Shown: positions 16,604-25,700, counted from the first letter of the stretch. The stretch: DNA of 64,000 bases from Paenibacillus sp. BK033 (GCF_004345425.1 NZ_SLVP01000007.1:282351-346350); one strand, 5' to 3'. Notes: a model not told the origin generated them from the sequence alone. Translations and numbers: made by a program.

Positions 16604-18076
16604 TTGAATTGGAGGATAGCTTGGAAAATAGCAGCAGGTGTTCTTGTCGTAATTATTCTTTTTACCGCGGTGCTGCTAATTCAGCTTTACCATAACCGCA
16701 GCTCTGCGGTTTATCAGCGAATTATTAATCAGGAAGGATACAGCCTATCCCTTGTGAAGGAAGGCGTAGCGGTGGAGTTTTTCCTGAAGCCGGAATGGAT
16801 TCCGAAGGAGGTTGGCGAAACCAAGCTTAATCTTGTCGTTGAGAGAAAATTTGATTCGGACATTATTTTGGAGAAGGTTGGAAAAAGCCAAAAGCATTTT
16901 TACATCCAGCTTAATGTCGTTCCCCATCCGAACCGGAGTTCCGGGCAGCTGTTGAATATCTCGCATATTACAAATGACAGCTTTATCAATTCAAACGGAC
17001 CAGAGTGGCAAATCACCGATACAACCGGGAAAGATCTGCTCGGAGGAACTTACGGAGGCGGCGAAGGTCCGGGAAATGCTATATCCGTTGATATTCCTGA
17101 CACGGAGCTCTCAAAATTCGCTCAAGGAGCTCATGTCCGCTTCTCGGGTTTTTATTTATACGGGTATGCAAAGTTTAACCAATCGAATGTTACTATTTGG
17201 CTGTCTGCCCTTTTCCCTCTCCTCGTTATTGCCTGTCTGATTATGCTTTACCGCAAACGCTCGGAACCGGAGAAAAACCTGGGCTGGAAGCTTATCGGCC
17301 ATATGCTGCTCGGTGGGTTCACGTTTTCCTTAAACGGGTTGCGCCTGCCGCTGGGCTTTGTCATATACCTGTTATTTTTCCGGAAGCCAAGGCCCAATCT
17401 CTCGATCAAAGATAAGGCGGCCCTGCTTGGTCTAGCCATGTATGTTTTGCAACTGGTTGTTCCTCCTGTTCTGAGCCATTTGGATTCCATTCCCAAACAA
17501 AGCGCATGGGGTAATGTATCGATCGAACAGCTTGGATTCGATGGCGTATGGAAGATGGTGATGGCCCGGGCACCGGTGAGCAATCAGGCCAGAGTTGAGG
17601 GCTTTGAAACCGTGCTTGCCCAGAATGGAGAGGTGATCGAACTCGAATTTCAACTCTTTGATCCCGATGCCAATGGCCGCTACAACCGCATTAACGCTGT
17701 CTACCACGCCTCGGAGCAATCCGTCACGCTCAAACGCAGCTTAACGAATGAAAAGCTGCAATATTCGGGAGCCTTCCTGGCAGATGACTTCGTCAATAGA
17801 GTTCAGCAGCTTGAATTGTTGAAGCTAAAGCCTGCAGGCGGCGAACACCGTTACGTAATGCTTGAGCTGGATCCGTTACACGGGAGTTACGCGATGAAGA
17901 ATGAGTCCAACTTCGGCGTGGATGAAAAAGGCGTCTACCCCATTGGAGATGAGCAGCTACCGATCACGGCAACCCGCCTGATCGTATGCGCGCCGCAGTC
18001 CTTGGATAAAATGTCCGCGTGCGAGGACGATGTAAACTATTACTTCAACATCGTGGAAGGCGGAATGCGGGAATAG
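16604..18076 (+). CDS. Unknown membrane protein
   Basis: A 490-aa protein with one N-terminal membrane helix (about 7-27), an outside domain of about 170 residues with several NxS/T-type segments and GGTYGGGEGPGN, then a block of three or four helices (about 198-285), and a large soluble C-terminal domain. No known family is recognised. The start is TTG 16604; the codon choice is uncertain, although the first helix needs a start near there. It is alone between two terminators. The arrangement of sensing domain-membrane block-soluble domain suggests an envelope protein, no more. Confidence 0.75.
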   Translation: MNWRIAWKIAAGVLVVIILFTAVLLIQLYHNRSSAVYQRIINQEGYSLSLVKEGVAVEFFLKPEWIPKEVGETKLNLVVERKFDSDIILEKVGKSQKHFYIQLNVVPHPNRSSGQLLNISHITNDSFINSNGPEWQITDTTGKDLLGGTYGGGEGPGNAISVDIPDTELSKFAQGAHVRFSGFYLYGYAKFNQSNVTIWLSALFPLLVIACLIMLYRKRSEPEKNLGWKLIGHMLLGGFTFSLNGLRLPLGFVIYLLFFRKPRPNLSIKDKAALLGLAMYVLQLVVPPVLSHLDSIPKQSAWGNVSIEQLGFDGVWKMVMARAPVSNQARVEGFETVLAQNGEVIELEFQLFDPDANGRYNRINAVYHASEQSVTLKRSLTNEKLQYSGAFLADDFVNRVQQLELLKLKPAGGEHRYVMLELDPLHGSYAMKNESNFGVDEKGVYPIGDEQLPITATRLIVCAPQSLDKMSACEDDVNYYFNIVEGGMRE

Positions 18077-18093
18077 TAGAGATTGAAAACGAC

Positions 18094-18160
18094 AAACGGC
18101 TTCTGCCGGCATGAATCGTTGTCCTTGCGGACATTGGTTCACGCCTGGCAGAAGCCGTTT
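18094..18160. terminator. Long convergent terminator
   Basis: AAACGGCTTCTGCC and GGCAGAAGCCGTTT form an exact 14-bp stem, with an inner stem between them. It lies between convergent genes. Confidence 0.85.
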
Positions 18161-18177
18161 CATCATGTTTAAAAAGC

Positions 18178-18465
18178 TTAAGCTCTCATGGAAGCAGGAA
18201 TAAAATCATGCTCATTCACTTGACGGTCGAACAGCTCTGCATTTTTCTCAAAGCAGCCGCAGTAGTAGTCTTTCATGCACAGCGGGCATGGAACGTTGAG
18301 CAGACGCGTTACGCCTGTCAGATGCCACTCTGGTTTGTTGCTGTAGAAAAGTCTTGCTCTGGAGCCGTCGGCAAGCGTCATAATGTACTGGAATAAACCG
18401 GATTTCAAGTCTTTGTCCGCTAAGGTTACGCTCTTAATTTGAAGTTTCGAATTCAAGATCTTCAC
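18178..18465 (-). CDS. Small hypothetical protein with a cysteine cluster
   Basis: A 95-aa protein with a cysteine motif CPLCMKDYYCGC around residue 60, suggesting a zinc or iron-sulfur site. The N-terminal half reads like a small beta domain (LQIKSVTLADKDLKSGLFQY). No family is recognised. Start GTG 18465 or TTG 18456 (better spaced from AAGGG). It is monocistronic and convergent with the unknown membrane-protein gene. Confidence 0.65.
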   Translation of the reverse strand: MKILNSKLQIKSVTLADKDLKSGLFQYIMTLADGSRARLFYSNKPEWHLTGVTRLLNVPCPLCMKDYYCGCFEKNAELFDRQVNEHDFIPASMRA

Positions 18466-18567
18466 CCTTACCTATTCGTATTCAAGCTTGTGTAATAATA
18501 CCCTTTATAGCGCCTGAAGTCAATATTTGCGCCATGGGATGCGGCTCCACGCCTACTGTACAATTTT

Positions 18568-18596
18568 TTGTAACAGTTCGCGAATTAGGGTATAAT
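18568..18596 (+). promoter_or_regulatory. Housekeeping-type promoter
   Basis: TTGTAA (18568-18573), 17-bp spacer, TATAAT (18591-18596), 44 bp ahead of the monooxygenase start. Confidence 0.65.
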
Positions 18597-18639
18597 CAAG
18601 GTTGCACATACTTACATGCACAGGAGGTGCACCGCACTC

Positions 18640-19647
18640 ATGATCAAGCTGGGTATTCTCGACCAGTCGCATATTAACGAGGGGCAAAATGCCTCCGCCA
18701 CGCTGGCGGACACGACCCGTCTGGCCCAGGAAGCGGAAAGACAAGGATACGGCCGCTATTGGATCTCCGAGCATCATGCCGGTAAAATGCTATCCTTCTC
18801 CAGCCCGGAAATTCTGATCGCCCATCTGGCCGCGGCTACCTCGCGCATCCGCGTAGGCTCCGGCGGCATCATGCTGCCGCATTACAGCTCCTACAAGGTT
18901 GCGGAGAACTTCAAGCTGCTCGAAGCTCTTCATCCTGGCCGAATCGATGTTGGTCTCGGCCGTGCCCCTGGCGGCATGCCTACGGCGACCCGCGCGCTGC
19001 AGGAAAACAAATTTGTGGATATTAACAAGTATCCACAGCAAATTATCGATTTAATCGGTTACCTCCGCGGAAAAATGCCGGAAGGCCATCCTTTTGCCGG
19101 ACTGCATGCCGCTCCCGCAATCGAGCAGGTACCCGAGGTCTGGCTGCTTGGCTCCAGCTACGAGAGCGCGCGGATTGCCGCGCAGCTTGGAACGAACTAC
19201 GCTTTTGCGCAGTTTTTCGGTACGCCGGGCGGCGAGACCGCGATGCAGCATTACCATGAAAACTTCGAACCGTCCGTTCTGTACGACAAGCCGCATTCCA
19301 TGATCGCCGTGCTTGCCATTTGCGCGGATACGGAGGAAGAAGCTAACGAGCTTGCTCTCAGCACGGATCTTTTTTTCCTGCTGCTGGAGAACGGCGTAGA
19401 CCAGCTTAGCTTCCCTTCCGTAAAGACGGCTTATGATTATCCATACACGGAGTCCGACCTGTACCGGATTAACCGGGCTCGCGAGCGCCGGATTATAGGC
19501 ACGCCGGAACAGGTACGAGCCGGCATCCTGAAGATGGCCGAGCAATACCAAGCCGACGAAGTGCTTGTCATGAGCTCGGTCCACAACTTAGAAGCCCGCG
19601 TGAAGTCGTACCGTTTGATTGCCGAGGTTTTTGGGCTGCAGGGATAA
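18640..19647 (+). CDS. LLM-class flavin-dependent oxidoreductase
   Basis: A 335-aa luciferase-like (TIM-barrel) FMN-dependent monooxygenase. Family hallmarks are the N-terminal IKLGILDQSHINEG, the RYWISEHHA segment and the loop GLGRAPGG. The substrate cannot be told. ATG 18640 follows CAGGAGGTGCACCGCACTC; an earlier ATG at 18616 would overlap this ribosome-binding site. It has its own promoter and a terminator-like inverted repeat downstream, so it is a single-gene unit. Confidence 0.9.
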   Translation: MIKLGILDQSHINEGQNASATLADTTRLAQEAERQGYGRYWISEHHAGKMLSFSSPEILIAHLAAATSRIRVGSGGIMLPHYSSYKVAENFKLLEALHPGRIDVGLGRAPGGMPTATRALQENKFVDINKYPQQIIDLIGYLRGKMPEGHPFAGLHAAPAIEQVPEVWLLGSSYESARIAAQLGTNYAFAQFFGTPGGETAMQHYHENFEPSVLYDKPHSMIAVLAICADTEEEANELALSTDLFFLLLENGVDQLSFPSVKTAYDYPYTESDLYRINRARERRIIGTPEQVRAGILKMAEQYQADEVLVMSSVHNLEARVKSYRLIAEVFGLQG

Positions 19648-19655
19648 ATCGCGTA

Positions 19656-19714
19656 AGGCGAATTGAGGCTTCGTTGGATTCCATCCAGCGTAATGCGCTC
19701 AATTCGCCTCTTTG
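19656..19714. terminator. Convergent terminator
   Basis: AGGCGAATTGAG (19656-19667) pairs exactly with CTCAATTCGCCT (19698-19709), followed by CTTTGCTT. It lies between the convergent monooxygenase and SDR genes. Confidence 0.75.
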
Positions 19715-19731
19715 CTTCAAAATCAGCTGAT

Positions 19732-20478
19732 CTACTCCTCGTAGATCATTTTCCGCGTCATGCCGCCGTCGACGACGAGGTTGATTCCGGTTACGAAATC
19801 ATTCTCGGGATTGGTCAAATAGAAGCAAGCACGGACGATATCATCGGGCCTGCCCACTCGTCCTGCCGGATGCTGCGAATGATCCTTCCGTCGCAGCGCC
19901 TCGTAATCGCCGTTCTCGATCCAACCGGGGCTGATCGCGTTTACCCGCACATGATCGGGTCCCAGCGAAACGGCCAGCGCATGCGTCAACGCGACGATGC
20001 CGCCTTTGGAAGCCGCATACGCCTCCGAATTCGGCTCGGACATCAGTGCCCGCGTGGAAGACAGATTTACAATCGAGCCTCCGCCGCTCTCTCGCATCCG
20101 TCTGCCCGCTTCCTTTGCGCAGAGAAAAGTTCCCCGCAGGTTCGTGTTCAGCACGTAATCCCACTCGTCCAGGCTCAGGTCGTAAAGCGATTTCCACTTC
20201 CCTAAGCCCGCATTGTTGATCATCACGTCGATTCGTCCATACTGCTCGTCAATCGCAGCGAATGCGGCTTCGATCTCCTCCGGACGGCTAATATCCACCG
20301 TTAATCCAATCGCATGGCCGCCTGCTTCGACAATACGGTCCACCGTATGCTTCACGAGCTCTCCGTCACGGTCAACGGCCGCAATCCGGGCTCCTTCCAC
20401 TGCGTAAGCAACGGCCAGCGCTGCGCCGATCCCTTTGCCCGCTCCCGTTATAACAACGACTTTTCCTTCAAACTTCAT
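19732..20478 (-). CDS. SDR family oxidoreductase
   Basis: A 248-aa classical short-chain dehydrogenase. Cofactor motif GAGKGIGAAL (about 12-21), Asp in AAVDRDGE suggesting NAD(H), NNAG near residue 90, catalytic Ser-Tyr-Lys in LSSTRA and YAASKGG, and the C-terminal VDGGMTRK are all visible. Substrate is unknown. It starts ATG 20478, behind AAGGAGTCGAATTGG, and is followed (19 bp) by the alkA gene start region in reverse order, so the two minus-strand genes could be cotranscribed (alkA first). Confidence 0.9.
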   Translation of the reverse strand: MKFEGKVVVITGAGKGIGAALAVAYAVEGARIAAVDRDGELVKHTVDRIVEAGGHAIGLTVDISRPEEIEAAFAAIDEQYGRIDVMINNAGLGKWKSLYDLSLDEWDYVLNTNLRGTFLCAKEAGRRMRESGGGSIVNLSSTRALMSEPNSEAYAASKGGIVALTHALAVSLGPDHVRVNAISPGWIENGDYEALRRKDHSQHPAGRVGRPDDIVRACFYLTNPENDFVTGINLVVDGGMTRKMIYEE

Positions 20479-20496
20479 CCCAATTCGACTCCTTTC

Positions 20497-21405
20497 TTAA
20501 TACAGTATCCGCCATAAATAAAAGGTCGCGTAGGATTCCCAGCCCTTCCAGCCCTCCGCCATCCGCCTGATCTCGCCGATCGTAGGCTTCGCGTCGCTGC
20601 CGGTCAACGCTTTTATCGAATTATGCAATCCCACATCCGCAATCGGAAAAGCATCCGGCAAGCGCAGACAGCGCATGAGCACATAATTAGCCGTCCACGG
20701 TCCGATGCCGCGGATCCCCGTCAGCTGCTTCTCGATTGCCGCAAAATCTCCGAGAGCAAGCAAGCTTTGCTTGCTCAAAGAGCCCTCTGCCATAAGCTTC
20801 GCTACGCCGATGAGATACTCGGATTTTTTGCTCGTCATCCGCATGGACGTCAAATCCTCCGGCTTTAACGCCGCGATAGTCCCGGGAACCGGGAACTGCC
20901 AGAACGTTCTGCCCTCCCGCTCCGCGCTTTGCCCGTAAGCCTCCACGAAGCGCCGCTTGAGCGTATAAGCAAAAGCCAGATTGATCTGCTGCCCGATAAT
21001 CCCCCAGCATAACGCCTCGAACAAATCCGAGATCCCCACGCTTCGTAAGCCGCGAAAACGTCCAATCGCATGAACCAGCAGCGGATCCTTCTCCGCCATT
21101 TCGTAAAAAGGCAGCAGATCCGTATCGAAATCAAACCACTCCCGGATAAAAGCTTCGATCCCCCGCTGCCGTTCCCCGTTAACCCGTTCCTCGCCAATGA
21201 CCCGCACAAGCAGCCCGCCGTTGCCGGACTCCCGGATTTCGACGGCCGCGGGCTCTTCCCCGCTCCCAAACGGAATAAGCCGGTAAACGGCATCGCCCTC
21301 CACCTGATAAAGCGGCTCGTTAGCCGATCTCCGCAAATAATTGACCGTCTCCTTATAGCTGAAAGGCTCCGGCACTTCGATATGCAGCCTCGCTGACTCC
21401 GTCAT
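20497..21405 (-). CDS. alkA: DNA-3-methyladenine glycosylase II
   Basis: A 302-aa HhH-GPD base-excision glycosylase that removes alkylated purines. The helix-hairpin-helix is LTGIRGIGPWTANYVLMRCL and the catalytic Asp is in FPIADVGL. An N-terminal AlkA_N-like domain (about 1-120) is present. ATG 21405 is placed after GAAAAGGGAAGG; the longer in-frame extension has no ribosome-binding site. It is divergent from adaA-adaB, the same arrangement as in B. subtilis, so control by methylated AdaA is likely (inference). Confidence 0.9.
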   Translation of the reverse strand: MTESARLHIEVPEPFSYKETVNYLRRSANEPLYQVEGDAVYRLIPFGSGEEPAAVEIRESGNGGLLVRVIGEERVNGERQRGIEAFIREWFDFDTDLLPFYEMAEKDPLLVHAIGRFRGLRSVGISDLFEALCWGIIGQQINLAFAYTLKRRFVEAYGQSAEREGRTFWQFPVPGTIAALKPEDLTSMRMTSKKSEYLIGVAKLMAEGSLSKQSLLALGDFAAIEKQLTGIRGIGPWTANYVLMRCLRLPDAFPIADVGLHNSIKALTGSDAKPTIGEIRRMAEGWKGWESYATFYLWRILY

Positions 21406-21561
21406 GAGCATCCTTCCCTTTTCCTCTATACTCTTACATTCTACTCCATTCATTGAACCACACCAAATCGCTCCGCCGCTTTCGTAATCTTGCGCTTTCA
21501 TTCACCGCCGCTTACGATTTGATGTCCAATCAAGGTATACTAAACCTGGAGGTGAGCGAAA

Positions 21562-22131
21562 ATGGGAAATACGGAAGCGACCGGCATCCCGGAGGACAAA
21601 TGGCTAGCGGTTGTGTCGAATGACGGCTCTTGCGATGGGCAATGGTATTATGGAGTGACAACGACGGGAATTTTTTGCCGGCCGTCCTGCAAGTCGAAGC
21701 CACCGAACCGCTCGCACGTCAGAATATTCCAGACGCCGAGGGACGCCTTATCCGAACGATTCCGCCCCTGCAAACGATGCAAGCCGATCCAGCCTCAGCT
21801 GCCGGACGAGGAATGGGAAGCGCAGGCCCGCGCTTATATCGAGGCGCATTACCGGGAGCCGCTTACCTTGTCGCATCTCGCGGACGCGCTGCATCTAAGC
21901 CCTTATCATTTGCAGCGGACATTCAAAAGACTTACGGGCTTAACGCCCGCAGCTTATATTCAGCAAATCCGTATCCGGGAAGCGATGAAGCTGCTAGCCG
22001 CAACCCCGCTGCCCGTAACCGACATTGCGGGTCAGGTCGGGTATGCGAATGCCGCCCATTTCACAACGAGATTTCAGAACGTTACCGGACTTACCCCAAC
22101 CCAATACCGAGGAGCGAATCACAAGCCATGA
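21562..22131 (+). CDS. adaA: Ada-type methylphosphotriester receptor and AraC activator
   Basis: A 189-aa two-domain regulator. The N-terminal zinc domain has the four Cys: FCRPSCKS (the first accepts a methyl group from phosphotriesters) and CKRC. The C-terminal AraC HTH spans about 90-180 (LSHLADALHLSPYHLQRTFK). On methylation it should activate alkA and adaAB. ATG 21562 follows GGAGGTGAGCGAAA. It lacks the O6-methyltransferase part, which is the separate adaB next to it, overlapping by the four bases ATGA. Confidence 0.93.
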   Translation: MGNTEATGIPEDKWLAVVSNDGSCDGQWYYGVTTTGIFCRPSCKSKPPNRSHVRIFQTPRDALSERFRPCKRCKPIQPQLPDEEWEAQARAYIEAHYREPLTLSHLADALHLSPYHLQRTFKRLTGLTPAAYIQQIRIREAMKLLAATPLPVTDIAGQVGYANAAHFTTRFQNVTGLTPTQYRGANHKP

Positions 22132-22637
22132 GCAAAAACATATATTGGACCCTGCTTCAGCATGACGACTGGAACCTGCATTTGGCCGCGACCGATAACG
22201 GCCTTTGTTATGTCGGCTCGCAAGGCGCTCCCTTCGAGGAGCTGGCCGAATGGGCCGAAGCTCGCCTGCCCGGCTACGAGCTGGTCCGGCATGACGCGGA
22301 GATGGAGCGTTATACGCATGAGTTTACGAAATATTTTCAAGGGAGTCTCGACGTTTTTACGCTGCCGCTTGATCTGGTAGGCACTGATTTCCAGCAAAGA
22401 GTGTGGCAGGCCATGAGCGCGGTGCAATATGGCAGCACGGCTGCTTATTCCGATCTCGCCGAGACCATCGGACGTCCGCAGGCCGCCCGGGCGGTAGGAG
22501 CCGCCGTTGGCGCCAATCCGCTCCTGATCGTCCTGCCCTGCCACCGGATAGTTGGCAAGACGGGCTCCATGACCGGCTACCGAGGAGGTCTTCCGATGAA
22601 GACCGCGCTATTGGAATTGGAGCAGCAACGGGTCTAA
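22128..22637 (+). CDS. adaB: Methylated-DNA-[protein]-cysteine methyltransferase
   Basis: A 169-aa suicide enzyme that repairs O6-methylguanine. The active-site motif PCHRIVG is present near residue 137, preceded by GTDFQQRVWQAM and the arginine-finger helix segment QAARAVGAAVGANP. It starts at ATG 22128, overlapping the adaA stop by four bases (translational coupling). A longer open frame that starts at 21630 is only the extension of this frame through adaA. A terminator follows. Confidence 0.93.
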   Translation: MSKNIYWTLLQHDDWNLHLAATDNGLCYVGSQGAPFEELAEWAEARLPGYELVRHDAEMERYTHEFTKYFQGSLDVFTLPLDLVGTDFQQRVWQAMSAVQYGSTAAYSDLAETIGRPQAARAVGAAVGANPLLIVLPCHRIVGKTGSMTGYRGGLPMKTALLELEQQRV

Positions 22638-22698
22638 TCGAGAGCGCAAAACATAAATACTCCGACGGAAAAACTTCTACTTTCTTATATGGCAAAAA

Positions 22699-22757
22699 AG
22701 GCTGCTCCGAGCAAACCGAATGTTTAATTCGGATTGTTCGAAGCAGCCTCTTTTTTT
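22699..22757. terminator. Bidirectional terminator
   Basis: AGGCTGCT...AGCAGCCT with inner CCGAATGTTTAATTCGG, flanked by A6 and T7. Ends adaAB and convergent thrC. Confidence 0.85.
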
Positions 22758-22765
22758 CGCGTCGA

Positions 22766-24166
22766 TTACGCGTTGTAGAATTTCACGATTTCTTCAACGA
22801 CCGCTTCCTGCGTGCCGTCCACCAGCGTTTGACGCTGCGGCTTGTTAAAGAGCGCCTGAATTGGCGCAGGGAACTCCTGCTCAATGCCAACAAGCTCAAT
22901 CGCTTCGTTGAATTTCGCGGGATGCGCAGTCGCCAGCGAGATCGTTACCGCGCCAGCTGCCGCATGCTGATCCGATGCCGCTACGCCGCATGCGGAATGA
23001 GGATCCAGCAGATAGCCGGTTTCTTTGTTGTACGCTGCGATCGTATCCAGGCATTCCTTGCCCTGCACGCCATGCGCGGCGAACTCATCCTGCACCTTGC
23101 GGAGCGCGTCGCCGGATACGACGATTTGCCCTTCGGACTTAAAGCCGTCCATAATGGAACGGATTTGCTCCGGATTTTCGTCCAGAACATAGTAAAGGTA
23201 ACGCTCGAAGTTGCTTGCCACTTGAATGTCCATCGAAGGGCTGTAAGTCGTGCGGAAGTCACCCGGCTTGTATACGCCTTCTTTGATGAAGCGCTCCAGA
23301 ATGTTGTTTTCGTTCGTCGCCAGAATAAGCTTGTCAACCGGCAGACCCATACGCTTCGCCAGGTAACCCGCAAAAATATCGCCGAAGTTGCCTGTCGGCA
23401 CGCTGAAGTTTACTTTTGCATCGGATTTGCCTGTTTGCTTCGCCACTTGGAAGTACGAATAGAAGTAATAGACCGTTTGCGCCATAATGCGCACGAAGTT
23501 GATCGAGTTAATCGCGCACAGATGGTTAGCCGCTTTGAACTCGAGATCCGCGAACAGGTCCTTAATAATGCGCTGGCAGTCGTCGAAGTTGCCTTCCACG
23601 GACAAGTTCAGGACATTGTCCTCTTGAACCGTCGTCATCTGCAGCTCCTGCACTTTGCTTACTTTGCCGTTCGGATGCAGGATGCAGATCTTGATGCCTT
23701 CCTTGCCCTTGACGCCTTCGATCGCCGAAGCGCCGGTGTCGCCGGAGGTAGCGCCGAGAATGTGAATCTTCTTGTTCTGCTTACGGGATACATACGTATA
23801 TAATTGGCCCATGAACTGGAGCGCAATGTCCTTGAATGCAAAAGTAGGACCATGGAACAATTCCAGCAAATAAAGGTCATCCTTCAGCTTATGAACCGGC
23901 GTCACTTCCGGATGGCGGAACGTCGCATAGCCGTCGTATACCATTTTCTTCAGATCTTCATAAGGAATTTCATCATTCGTATAAAGCGAGAAGATTTCAA
24001 GCACCAGCTCCTGATAGCTGAGCTCCTGCCATTCTTTCAGTTTAGCCGCGGAAACAACCGGAATTTCATAAGGCACAAGAAGGCCGCCGTCGTCCGCAAG
24101 ACCCATGAGGAAAGCGTCGACAAAACCGATTTTGCCTACATTTCCGCGAGTACTGATATATTCCAT
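22766..24166 (-). CDS. thrC: Threonine synthase
   Basis: A 466-aa PLP enzyme making threonine from O-phosphohomoserine. It is the long (class I, E. coli/yeast-like) type: starts MEYISTRGNVGKIGF and the PLP lysine is in PTFAFKDIALQF (about residue 110). GNFGDIFAGY and the phosphate-binding loop near SGDTGASAI are intact. Start ATG 24166 follows AGGAGGGAATTACAG. It is a lone gene; hom and thrB are not in the window. Confidence 0.93.
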   Translation of the reverse strand: MEYISTRGNVGKIGFVDAFLMGLADDGGLLVPYEIPVVSAAKLKEWQELSYQELVLEIFSLYTNDEIPYEDLKKMVYDGYATFRHPEVTPVHKLKDDLYLLELFHGPTFAFKDIALQFMGQLYTYVSRKQNKKIHILGATSGDTGASAIEGVKGKEGIKICILHPNGKVSKVQELQMTTVQEDNVLNLSVEGNFDDCQRIIKDLFADLEFKAANHLCAINSINFVRIMAQTVYYFYSYFQVAKQTGKSDAKVNFSVPTGNFGDIFAGYLAKRMGLPVDKLILATNENNILERFIKEGVYKPGDFRTTYSPSMDIQVASNFERYLYYVLDENPEQIRSIMDGFKSEGQIVVSGDALRKVQDEFAAHGVQGKECLDTIAAYNKETGYLLDPHSACGVAASDQHAAAGAVTISLATAHPAKFNEAIELVGIEQEFPAPIQALFNKPQRQTLVDGTQEAVVEEIVKFYNA

Positions 24167-24210
24167 CTGTAATTCCCTCCTACTATTGCCTAACCTTCCC
24201 CCTATTATAG

Positions 24211-24258
24211 AAAAAGACCGCCGTTACCACAAGACAATCTTGCTGGTTAATAGCGGTC
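24211..24258 (-). terminator. murG terminator
   Basis: GACCGC and GCGGTC, with additional ACCA/TGGT pairing inside, followed on the minus strand by CTTTTTCT. Confidence 0.7.
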
Positions 24259-24277
24259 ATTCGAGGGATAAGAGCGT

Positions 24278-25342
24278 TTATTTCGCCGTCTTCTTGATCA
24301 GGCCGATCAGCTGGGACAAAGCGTCCTTGCGATCGTTTTTCTCCATGTTGTCGATGTATTTATCCCGGTTTGCATAGAGGTCGGTAACGTGGCTCAGGAG
24401 CGTCTCCGGCGTCATGTCCTCCTCGTAAAGCACCTCGCAGAAGCCTGCCGACTGGAACGAACGCGCGTTAAGAATCTGGTCGCCGCGGCTCGCTTCCTTC
24501 GTCAGGGGAATAAGCAGCATCGGCTTGCGCAGGTACAGGAACTCGAAAATCGAGTTCGAGCCGGCGCGCGAAATGATGGCATCCGACATCGCCAGAAGAT
24601 CCGGCAGCTCCTCGTTTACGTACTCGAACTGTTTGTACTGAGGAGACTGCAGGGAGGCCTCTACCTGACCTTTGCCGCACAGGTGAATGATCTGGAACTT
24701 TTCCGTCAGCTTGCCAAGCGATGCGCGTACAGCCTGGTTAATCTTGCGGGCGCCAAGGCTGCCGCCCATGATAAGCAGCACCGGCTTGCTCGAGATAAAG
24801 CCCGCGAACTTGCGGCCGCGCGCGGCATCGCCGGCTTTGAGCTGGTCGCGGATGACCGCCCCGACGTAATGCGATTTGCCGGCCGGCAAATGCTGCTGCG
24901 TCTCCGGGAAGGTCGTGCAGACCCCGGCCGCGAAAGGAATCGCGATCTTGTTCGCCAGCCCCGGCGTCAAGTCCGATTCGTGAATGAGCACCGGCACCTT
25001 GTTCAGCCGCGCGCCAATCACGACCGGCACGGATACGAAGCCGCCTTTCGAGAACAGCACGTCAGGCTTCTGCTTCTTGATAATGCGGTAAGCCTGGAAG
25101 GCGCCTTTGATGACCTTGAACGGGTCCTTGACGTTCTGCCAGTCCAGATAACGACGCAGCTTGCCCGTTGCGATGCCGTGATAGCGGACATGCTGAAGAG
25201 GCTCGATCAGCTGTCTCTCAATACCCGCCTCCGAGCCTATGTAGTCCACCGACCAGCCTTCTTGTATAAAATGGGGGATCAACGCCAGGTTTACCGTCAC
25301 GTGCCCTGCCGATCCACCGCCTGTAAACATGATTTTACGCAA
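24278..25342 (-). CDS. murG: MurG-family GlcNAc transferase (lipid II synthesis)
   Basis: A 354-aa GT-B glycosyltransferase that adds GlcNAc to lipid I at the inner membrane face to make lipid II. N-terminal MFTGGGSAGHVTVNL replaces the usual GGTGGH; the C-terminal UDP-GlcNAc-binding segment ISRAGSNSIFEFLYL is present. TTG 25342 is eight bases from AGGAG; an upstream GTG 25351 lies inside that ribosome-binding site. It is outside any dcw cluster, so it may be the main or a second MurG. Element E3 lies directly upstream. Confidence 0.88.
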   Translation of the reverse strand: MRKIMFTGGGSAGHVTVNLALIPHFIQEGWSVDYIGSEAGIERQLIEPLQHVRYHGIATGKLRRYLDWQNVKDPFKVIKGAFQAYRIIKKQKPDVLFSKGGFVSVPVVIGARLNKVPVLIHESDLTPGLANKIAIPFAAGVCTTFPETQQHLPAGKSHYVGAVIRDQLKAGDAARGRKFAGFISSKPVLLIMGGSLGARKINQAVRASLGKLTEKFQIIHLCGKGQVEASLQSPQYKQFEYVNEELPDLLAMSDAIISRAGSNSIFEFLYLRKPMLLIPLTKEASRGDQILNARSFQSAGFCEVLYEEDMTPETLLSHVTDLYANRDKYIDNMEKNDRKDALSQLIGLIKKTAK

Positions 25343-25358
25343 AACGCTCACTCCTAAA

Positions 25359-25439
25359 AAGAATTATCACCCAATCGACCTCCTTTGGTCGATTGTGATG
25401 ATTCTTGCTTCGAAAGCATAATCCTAAGAATTATCACCC
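25359..25439 (-). promoter_or_regulatory. SD-adjacent hairpin element E3 with duplicated arm
   Basis: On the minus strand: GGGTGATAATTCTT (25439-25426), ATGCTTTCGAAGC, AAGAATCATCAC, a GACC/GGTC hairpin, GGGTGATAATTCTT (25372-25359), then TTTAGGAG of murG. The middle strand is complementary to both flanking arms, so two mutually exclusive hairpins are possible. Compared with E1 both members of the pair changed (AAGAAT/ATTCTT versus ATGAAT/ATTCAT), which keeps pairing. Confidence 0.6.
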
Positions 25440-25700
25440 GACCGGCCTAACCACCTTAAGCCGCTCACTTATCCCGTCTATTGTAAGCCAGCAGGCTTGT
25501 TGATTTCCAGTATCAAGCGAAAACTTTCCACAGGACGGCAGACTTAGGGAGCGCGCAGGATCCCGGCTGTCAGCCTTCCTACAGCATTTGGAGTTTACAG
25601 AGACAGTAACGGTTTGGCTCCGAGCGCCGAAGGATGATAAGGCGGATAAATAATAAGAGGGTAGCTTAGCGGTGAGGCCGGCCAACGAAGCCGCAACGAA
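25440..25700. other. Intergenic DNA without recognised gene
   Basis: About 260 bp between element E3 and the arsR terminator. A 106-codon open frame on the minus strand has no ribosome-binding site and looks non-coding. I see no clear promoter and no repeat family beyond E3. Confidence 0.4.

Noticed and set aside
22403..23803. A 466-codon plus-strand open frame
   Set aside because: It runs antisense to thrC and through adaB in another frame; composition is that of a shadow.
24389..25357. A 322-codon plus-strand open frame
   Set aside because: Antisense shadow of murG.
25359..25420. A 21-codon upstream ORF in element E3 (MLSKQESS...)
   Set aside because: The corresponding frame stops after four to six codons in E5 and E7 and runs on in E1, so a conserved leader peptide is unlikely.
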